Source: Cepaea nemoralis (Eukaryota; Mollusca; Gastropoda; Stylommatophora; Helicidae). From it: a stretch of 64,000 nucleotides of DNA. Below the pieces are notes generated by a model. That model ran no database searches. It worked only from the letters and a program-made list of their open reading frames with translations, and had not been told where the DNA came from. Each line of letters starts with the position of its first letter. Positions within the stretch are counted from its first letter, which is position 1. Shown here piece by piece: positions 12,201 to 64,000 of the stretch. The stretch covers positions 166,501 through 230,500 of the forward strand of contig JACEFZ010027082.1 of assembly GCA_014155875.1 (NCBI GenBank), given 5' to 3'. The position numbers were made by a program, and so were the translations under genes.

Positions 12201-12299
12201 ACAATGAATTTTAGTGGGTTTAAAACCTTCTTTCACCAAAAATTTCATCACAACATGCTGATCCTGCACTGGACAAATATTCTGTGTTTGGTACTAGGT

Positions 12300-12545
12300 T
12301 TAATTTCTTTTAAATTCTACACAATCCCTTGTGCTATGAGAGCTCTTCATGGCTTTGTATTCTTATTTTAATATCTTTATCTGGTCCTCTATCTTTGTTT
12401 ATATTGCTACCTAGATAGGTAATTGATTCAACGTCTTGACATGAGGTTTCACCAAGGGACATAGGATTATCAATTTCATGGTTTATTGTTATCTGAAATA
12501 CCTTATGAATGTTTAGCCCTAACTGTATGTTTCATTTACCTCCAG
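12300..12545 (-). pseudogene. RTE-like RT fragment
   Basis: Minus-strand translation gives LGLNIHKVFQITIN followed by VESITYLGSNI, the RT region ending in the YLG motif. It is separated from 12850-13195 by a SINE and by loss of the RT palm. Confidence 0.6.
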
Positions 12546-12554
12546 ACTGATTCG

Positions 12555-12849
12555 GAAAAATGTGTGTATGTGAGTGTGTTCGCTCGCTTTGAACTCAAGC
12601 GTAGTATATGCACGCACCACCACTTCTCGTGCACTGGACTGATTTTTATGCGTAGATTAGCTTTCCCCATTACCAGTGTCCCTCGCCATCACTTCAACTT
12701 CTGAGGTATTTGTAATTTACATCCCCAAGTCAAGGACAAGAAGTCATCATTTTAGTCCAACTAACCGGTGTAGGGGTTCAAACCACTACCTCAGCATCAA
12801 CACACCAGAAGTTTAAGAGTGAGTGCTCTTATCTGTTCATCCATGCTGA
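12555..12849 (-). repeat. tRNA-derived SINE, family C (head GTCAGCATGGNTGAATGGAT)
   Basis: The head on the minus strand matches the plus-strand copy at 26488-26800: GAGGTCAGCATGG, then a box-B-like GGTTTGAACCCC, then TTGGACTAAAATG. The distal end contains CGCTTTGAACTCAAGCG. Another copy is at 34085-34300. Confidence 0.7.
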
Positions 12850-13195
12850 CCTCGTTCTGCTTAGTATTTTCCCAGGAACTATAAATAAACTGACTTCTGT
12901 ACAAGTGTTGCACTCCTGCAGGTCTCCTTTCTTTGACAGCTTCACCAGATATCCTTCTCCACAGTCTGCTGGTATTTCTTTCATATTTCTGACTAAACAG
13001 TAATTCAATTACACTGTTTTTATTCACTTTAATGGCTTCTGGCTTCAGAAGTTTAATAGCTTTTCAAATTTCTTCTTTAAATGATTTCTCACAGTTGACA
13101 TCCAGCTCAACTTCAACAGACTGGACATGTGGGGTGTCTTTTGGGATAGATCTATTAAGAAGTTTCTCAAAGTATACAATCCATGTGTTCATTTG
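12850..13195 (-). pseudogene. RTE-like RT fingers fragment
   Basis: The minus strand reads TWIVYFEKLLNRSIPKD, then segments resembling the region before the RT core, ending in YRSQFIYSSWENTKQNE (a decayed W-R-S-V-I-P-I-type segment). The frame at 12797-13027 covers part of it. Confidence 0.6.
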
Positions 13196-13379
13196 ATCTA
13201 TAATGTTGTAAAGAGCTTTGAATAACGAAGACACAAACCATAGATTGTACTATTTATTGCCTGGCATATTTTGCTGCATCTTGTCAGGTACATACTGCAG
13301 GACATACACACAACATAGAGTAAAATAACTAGATACAGAGGAAATTGAAACTCAGAAGAATGTCTTACACCTGAATGGG

Positions 13380-13981
13380 TACTCCACAAGATTTATAAAG
13401 TGCCATGTCAACAGCCGAAACCAAAATCAGACGTAACTACAGTCCCTAAGCTCAAGGTATTTATCCAGCTAACCTTTTGAGGGGATGACATAATGCAACG
13501 TCTACAGGACTGGCTCATTACAGCAGTCGGCCAAACATTCTGTGCTGCAACTCCAGTTATTAGGTACTGAACCACACCTATTCCCACCCCAGCAGTAAAA
13601 GAATCTACCCCTCTGTAGCCACATCCAATTACATTTACCAATTCACATGCAGGGTGCGAGTCTACCTACATTGGCAGAACAAAGCGGCAGTTACACAGCA
13701 GGGTTGTTGAACACATACCAAACTGGATTGACAAGATACTACACACAGGCGATGGGATCATGGGAAGGTTGACACACCACAATCATAAACTTTCGGCATC
13801 GTCCATTGCACGTTATAGCATGGAAACCGGTCATGTAATTGATAGAGACAGCGCTTTTCTCATGTTGTTTCATACACAAAATAGTCGTTTGTTAAAGTTT
13901 ACAGAAGCCATAATGATTCTTCTACATAGGCCAATTTTGTGCAAACAGAAAGACATGATAGTCAGTTTAAAATTACCATGG
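13380..13981 (+). pseudogene. Penelope-like linker and GIY-YIG endonuclease
   Basis: The translation runs through KVPCQQPKPKSDVTTV and KGDDIMQRLQDWLITAVG (linker, with in-frame stops near 13488, 13570 and 13618). It continues with CESTYIGRTKRQLHSRVVEH, the GIY-YIG core, then ARYSMETGHVIDRDSAF and CKQKDMIVSLKLPW. The last segment recurs exactly at 60132-60165. The nuclease part is open; the upstream linker is not. In the family this endonuclease nicks target DNA for reverse transcription. Confidence 0.8.
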
Positions 13982-14101
13982 TAAACAATTGATAATAGTG
14001 TGCGAACATGTATATATTTCATCTTGAACGATCTATCTAGTTATTTTACTCTATGTTGTGTGACTTCTACAGTATATACCTGACGAGATGCAGTGAAATA
14101 T

Positions 14102-14471
14102 CCATCCATCATCCATCATGTGCCATGCCGATAAGCATGGGCGTTCATGTTTTGCCATCTCACTCGATCACCAGAGTCGTGGGTCAGCTCTGTGTTCCTG
14201 TCTCAACCATGCCATGCCAATCCATCCAGGTATTTACTTCTCGGTCTTCCCCTTGGTCTCTTCCCTTCGATGTTGCCAGTTGTCACCAAGTTCTCCAATT
14301 CATTTCTTCTCATAACTTGCCCAAAAAATGTTGACTGTCTACGTCTGATGACTCTAATCAGTTTACGATCTTCATTTGTTTCTTGAAGGACTTGTTCATT
14401 GGTTTTTCTGTCTGTCCATGGTATTCTTTGCATTTTCCTCAGAAACCACATTTCCACAGCCATCAGTTGTT
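14102..14471 (-). pseudogene. RTE-like LINE 3' end inserted in Penelope terminal repeat
   Basis: Minus-strand coding contains VEMWFLRKMQRIPWTDRK and EGKRPRGRPRSKYLDGL, the C-terminal part of RTE-like ORFs. It is flanked by CAGTGAAATAT at 14091-14101 and 14472-14482, an 11-bp duplication. The 3' edge is an ATCC-type run (CCATCCATCATCC). The same family reappears at 63785-64000. Confidence 0.85.
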
Positions 14472-14579
14472 CAGTGAAATATGCCAGGCAATAAATCGTA
14501 CAATCTATGTCTTCGTTATTCAAATTCACTACGGGAAAACATTGCAAAGAACTTTCCCATTACTTTCCATTGATTAACC

Positions 14580-15424
14580 CACTTGGTTGATTATATTTTC
14601 CTTTTCATTTCCTTGTGGTGCTGTAAAGGTCTCTGAGTTTTCTTTTAGCTGCTGCTGCTTCTGCTTCTCCTGCTATGCTGCCTAATTTTGACTTTTTTTC
14701 CGGCTTTATCCACTCCCGTCTTCTTTATTACCATTAGCAAATGTGTAATTTACAAGGACTCAAGGCCCATCGCAGCTTAGTAGCTTTTCAAAGACTTTTG
14801 TAGCCTTGATTTTGCTATTATTTATTTATTTCACATTTCTTCTATTTTATAAGGGTTTCTCGCTTTGTCCATGCTTTATGTTTTCACTTCCTTTTTTCAA
14901 GGACTATTATACATGATTCTGACAGACAGTGTTGGTGATTCATTGCAGCCAACCTTCATTGCGGAGACGGCACCTGATTGATTGATTGATTACTGATTCG
15001 TTCCAAATACTTTCACCATGCTGCCAGCAGTCATCAGTACTCACATCGTCTCCTAATGTTTGCAAGACCCAGTACTATTTAGTGACTGTAATCATAAATT
15101 GTTCCTTACTTGTTTCATTTCTGAGGTATCCTACGTTATATTTATTTCCTTATTTATAATATGTTATGCAAAACTTGATAATCTAAATTCCTTTTACGAC
15201 ATGTAGAGATGATCTAAATGTCTTGTTAATACAGATATAGTCAGTTTGATTTTCTGTGTTGTAGTCTGGTGATACCCATGTTTTTTTATGTATTCTTTTA
15301 TGTGGAAAACACTTCCACCTGTGTAATATTTATTCACTGCACAAAAAGTGGTGCATAAATCTACATTTTAATTTTTTCTGACCTTTACTGCTCTGAGGTC
15401 AACCCAATCTCATAAACATGGATG
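14580..15424 (-). pseudogene. RTE-like endonuclease region, decayed and interrupted
   Basis: At 15240-15330 the minus strand encodes HKKTWVSPDYNTENQTDYI, the conserved end of RTE endonucleases (TWxSPDGxTxNQIDY). Segments at 14850-14910 and 15000-15060 match the antisense RTE in intron 6 (36160-36330). A plus-strand LINE tail with GATT repeats (about 14925-14995) is inserted. Confidence 0.55.
14925..14998 (+). repeat. LINE 3' end with GATT tail
   Basis: TTGCAGCCAACCTTCATTG, GGAGACGGCACCTGATTGAT and a short GATT run. The reverse complement of the same end is found at 58293-58345, joined to an identifiable LINE. Confidence 0.7.
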
Positions 15425-15570
15425 CCAGACAATTGTTAGAATTTTCTGGAATTGTTTGAGAAGGTTAAGTGATGAGGAAATTTGCTACCTAATCTTATAT
15501 GTCAGAGGACTAACTACATACATTTATACATGTGAAGAAGTTGCTGCCCATGCAGTCAGAATAAACACAG

Positions 15571-15602
<32 letters not shown>

Positions 15603-15630
15603 CATTCATTCATTCATTCATTCATTTAAA
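15425..15630 (+). repeat. LINE-like 3' end with long ATTG/ATTC tail
   Basis: A block ending CAGAATAAACACAGTTTT runs into about 12 ATTG and ATTC tetramers at 15575-15626. The tetramer tail suggests a second non-LTR family end. The upstream 150 bp has no clear protein match. Confidence 0.5.
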
Positions 15631-16031
15631 ACTTTGTATCCTAGCATTTCAGGCAAACTTATAGTCTGCTGTAACAAATATTGCAAGGTGTAGTGCTGAT
15701 AATTCCAACAACACACTGGTTTTCATGTTGGTTATAAACACATCACATTGTTTCTCTCATAAGTCCTTCCTTGCCAGACCCACACTTAAAATCCAAACAA
15801 CAACATACTTAAAACCAGTAAAAACACTGGCATTTCTAAAACTTTCCTGTTCTCTTCTTCACGCTCTCTAGAACAGGAAACTTCTGGCAATGTTGCTGTA
15901 TTTACTGTTTTCATTGTGAAATAGGTCAGCATTGTCTTCACATATTAATAGAACAGACACAGACTTTTTGTAAACAATAATTGTTTATTGTGCTATTAAT
16001 TACATAGTTTTGCTTTGCTTATTCTTTAGCC
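15631..16031 (+). promoter_or_regulatory. Upstream region of IQUB; likely 3' end of a 5' UTR intron
   Basis: No ORF. The bases just before the start codon, TGCTTTGCTTATTCTTTAG at 16012-16030, look like a polypyrimidine tract and acceptor AG. The first coding exon may therefore begin at 16031 and be preceded by an untranslated exon further upstream. No TATA box or RFX X-box could be identified with confidence. Confidence 0.4.
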
Positions 16032-62012
<45,981 letters not shown>

Positions 62013-62304
62013 TATAGCTTTTTATTTTTCAAGAAGTGGCAAATTATAAAACTATATTGTTAATGTTTATATTCCATGTCTGCATGTCCTGTCACCCATC
62101 ACCAAATATTACAGCCTGTGGGTTGGTGGTGAAGCTTCTGGATCTTTCCATTTCATAGACATCTATCTTGTGCTGTTCTCTTTAATTTCACATTATGTCT
62201 GCACTGGTACATCTGTGCATATCTACCTCTCTATATTTGGAAAGTATTAATTTCTTCTAGTGTTTCTTGATGTCTTAAAATGAGACTAAGTCACGTATGC
62301 CTTT
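62013..62304 (+). other. 3' flank of IQUB, probable 3' UTR
   Basis: AT-rich sequence after the stop codon, with no canonical polyadenylation hexamer that I could identify. ATTATAAAACTATATTG near 62043 is the most A-rich point. Confidence 0.4.
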
Positions 62305-62480
62305 AGGGAACCTCTGTAGCATAGTGGCTAGACACTCGCCTGGCAGTCCAGGGGTTCGATCCCCAGCTGTGCAAATTTGGATTTTTAAAAATTGACCTGG
62401 GCTCCCTGGTTGACCCAGCCTAAAACGAGCCTCAAGAATGTCTTGGGAAGTGAAGGCAGCCACCGAGTACCATAGTCTCT
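62305..62480 (+). repeat. SINE family B copy, intact head
   Basis: CTCTGTAGCATAGTGGCTAG (box A), CAGGGGTTCGATCCCCAG (box B) and GACCTGGGCTCCCTGGTTGA. It has the best box A/B pair in the window. Confidence 0.85.
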
Positions 62481-62554
62481 ACAGATGCAGGTCTAGCACT
62501 GTATGCCTGTTGTGCCCTACGGCGTGGAAAGGGTCCTATAGTTTTTACATGTAT

Positions 62555-62815
62555 GCCTTAGCTTTTGCCGGCTTTGTGGTGAAGGGGTTACAAATGCAAT
62601 TTGTAATCCTGCATACCCACATTCAAAACACAGCTGCCGGCGATTTGGCAGCAGACCGCCTTGCGTTGATTTCTTTCCATACAATCATGTGAGTGCTGGT
62701 CATTCAGAAAGCAATGGCAAACTACTGAATGTACACTTGCCCAGGAATTACAAACAGCCAAAAAGTGCTGGAGTAGAATGTGACGTCCTGTAAAGGACAT
62801 GCAACTAACTTTAAC
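62555..62815 (+). repeat. SINE family A copy
   Basis: Head CCGGCTTTGTGGTGAAGGGG with CATTCAAAACACAGCTG, body GAAAGCAATGGCAAACTACT and tail TCCTGTAAAGGACATGCAAC. Confidence 0.85.
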
Positions 62816-62989
62816 CTTTGCTTTTATATTACTTGAGGAAGCCTTCTTTTTTTCTATTATATTTTCCATAAATCAGTATGTACTTGTAAACCACACTCAT
62901 GAAAAGTAAATTCAAATGAACACCTTAAATGCATTAAATGTTGTTTGAGGCCATTAACCTTGTTGTTAATGGAACTGTTTTTATGAAGC

Positions 62990-63425
62990 TTTTTATTCAT
63001 TTACCAAGACAGTCATGATTCATGAAGAGTGGCTTCAATTCAAAATCACAGGGGGGCATTGGTTAGAGTGTTTCCCCTGGGACATACTGGTGGTGTTGGG
63101 AGACGAACATATGAACAGACTGGCTGGTTGTTCACTGCTGGGTGGGGTACTGGTGCATGATAAGGCAGATGCAGTCAAGGTCCTCTGGGATCATGAGAAT
63201 AGTGTGGAATAGCAGATAAGTCTTCATGGTCTGGAGAGAATGTTACGGTAGGGAGTGACCAGAGAATCTGGCCGATACTTAGTACCTGTAAAAGGCCAGA
63301 CAGATACATAGACTACTACTGGTTCCATTAGTTTTGGGTCTCTTCACTGATTGTTGAAGATGGGGACAGAGTGCATCTGGGAATGTCCCAAGTGCTGTGA
63401 TGTCTTCAACTCAACTCATATATTG
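62990..63425 (+). pseudogene. I-like LINE 3' end with RNase H remnant
   Basis: The plus strand reads VVLGDEHMNRLAGCSLLGG and DKADAVKVLWDHENSVE, aligning with GNEQADRLVGNAPLGG in the 28160-29510 copy. It ends GGGAATGTCCCAAGTGCTGT. Confidence 0.72.
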
Positions 63426-63489
63426 ATTACATTGGTGTTACGGCAGGATAGTGCTCAACATTGTGATCCTGGGTTTGATCCCTAGCGTT

Positions 63490-63640
63490 GGTAGGATTAG
63501 GAGCTATGGTAACATAGTGGCTAGAGTGGTGTTATTTAACAATGGTCTGAGTTCAATACCCCAGTAGTAGGATTTTTATTTTCAGAACCAGCCTTGTTAA
63601 ATGAATGGCAGATAATTTTTGGAATTTTCTGGAAAATGGG
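63490..63640 (+). repeat. tRNA-derived SINE fragment, family B-like
   Basis: AGCTATGGTAACATAGTGGC and CTGAGTTCAATACCCCAG match box A and B positions of family B; the body is truncated. Confidence 0.6.
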
Positions 63641-63784
63641 GAGGAAAGATGTCAGGAAAGAGAACTGGTCACCCTACCTCATAATGCCATATTATTATCC
63701 TTCTGAAATCACAACTTCAATATCCCTCATACGATAAATGAAAATAATCTCCATCATGAAACACCTGGAAACTGACATCTTCCT

Positions 63785-64000
63785 ATCCATCCATCCATCC
63801 ATCCATCATGTGCCATGCCGGTAAGCGTGGGCAGTCATGATTCACCATTTCACTCAATCACCAGAGTCATGGATCAGCTCCATGTTTCTATCTCAACCAT
63901 GCCATTCAAGTATTTACTTCTCTGTCTTTCCCTTGTTTTCTTCCACTCGATCTTGCCAGCTGTCACCAAGTTCTCCAATTATTTCTTCTCATAACATGTT
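63785..64000 (-). pseudogene. RTE-like LINE 3' end, continues past the window
   Basis: ATCC run followed by ATCATGTGCCATGCCGGTAA and CCAGAGTCATGGATCAGCTC, the same end as 14102-14320. The C-terminal coding on the minus strand would extend beyond 64000. Confidence 0.75.

Larger units (their letters stand above)
13196..14545 (+). mobile_element. Penelope-like element copy with inverted terminal repeats
   Basis: A terminal repeat lies inverted at 13205-13334 and direct at 14034-14101 plus 14483-14545. Both contain TGCAGNNAAATATGCCAGGC and the CTAGTTATTTTACTCTATG block. Between them is the plus-strand C-terminal coding of a Penelope-type protein. Inverted flanking terminal repeats are a known arrangement of this class. 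The right repeat is split by an RTE insertion. The copy lacks the RT domain, so it is 5' truncated. Confidence 0.75.

Noticed and set aside
62305..62380. tRNA gene
   Set aside because: Box A and B are good, but the acceptor and anticodon arms do not close, and the sequence continues into a shared SINE body.

Overview
This is a window of animal nuclear DNA. Only one cellular gene is recognisable: a plus-strand gene of at least 15 coding exons spread over about 46 kb (16032-62012). It encodes an orthologue of IQUB (IQ motif and ubiquitin-like domain containing), a protein of motile cilia and flagella associated with radial spokes. The exons were found by joining open segments with consistent AG/GT borders and matching phases. 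Together they give a protein of about 926 residues: a long acidic N-terminus, a ubiquitin-like domain, an IQ motif followed by a charged helix, a helical region, a four-cysteine putative zinc site and a conserved C-terminus. Every exon keeps phase except exon 6, which carries one extra base. Exon 11 (43 codons) is an in-frame exon that I do not recall from vertebrate IQUB.

Almost everything else is repetitive. RTE-like non-LTR fragments dominate. There are also I-like non-LTR elements with an RNase H domain, a Ty3-like gag-protease relic, Penelope-like elements with a GIY-YIG domain and inverted terminal repeats, a mariner with both ends, a hAT-type element with an 8-bp target duplication, TTAA-bounded short elements, a 630-bp element with 32-bp perfect inverted ends, a hairpin element and several tRNA-derived SINE families. 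Nesting is common and can often be dated relatively from target-site duplications.

Layout: 1-6256 holds RTE and I-like LINEs with a hAT nested inside, which itself holds an RTE. 6257-8700 is an LTR gag-pro relic with an inverted-repeat element in it. 8838-11117 holds two large inverted TAG/CTA trinucleotide arrays. 11118-15630 holds mariner, RTE, SINE and Penelope relics. 16032-62012 is the IQUB gene, whose introns are packed with mobile elements and minisatellites (13, 23, 24, 41, 45, 50, 53, 69 and 70 bp units). 62013-64000 is downstream SINE and LINE debris.

The mix of abundant RTE elements, I-like LINEs with RNase H, Penelope elements and tRNA-SINEs, with a motile-cilia gene having large introns, suggests an invertebrate, most likely a lophotrochozoan and perhaps a mollusc. 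That placement is inference. No bacterial features, CRISPR array, rRNA or bona fide tRNA gene was seen. The most notable points concern the gene itself: a SINE whose target duplication copied the exon-1 splice donor, the exon-6 frameshift, the exon-8 donor lying inside a tandem repeat, and the extra exon 11.
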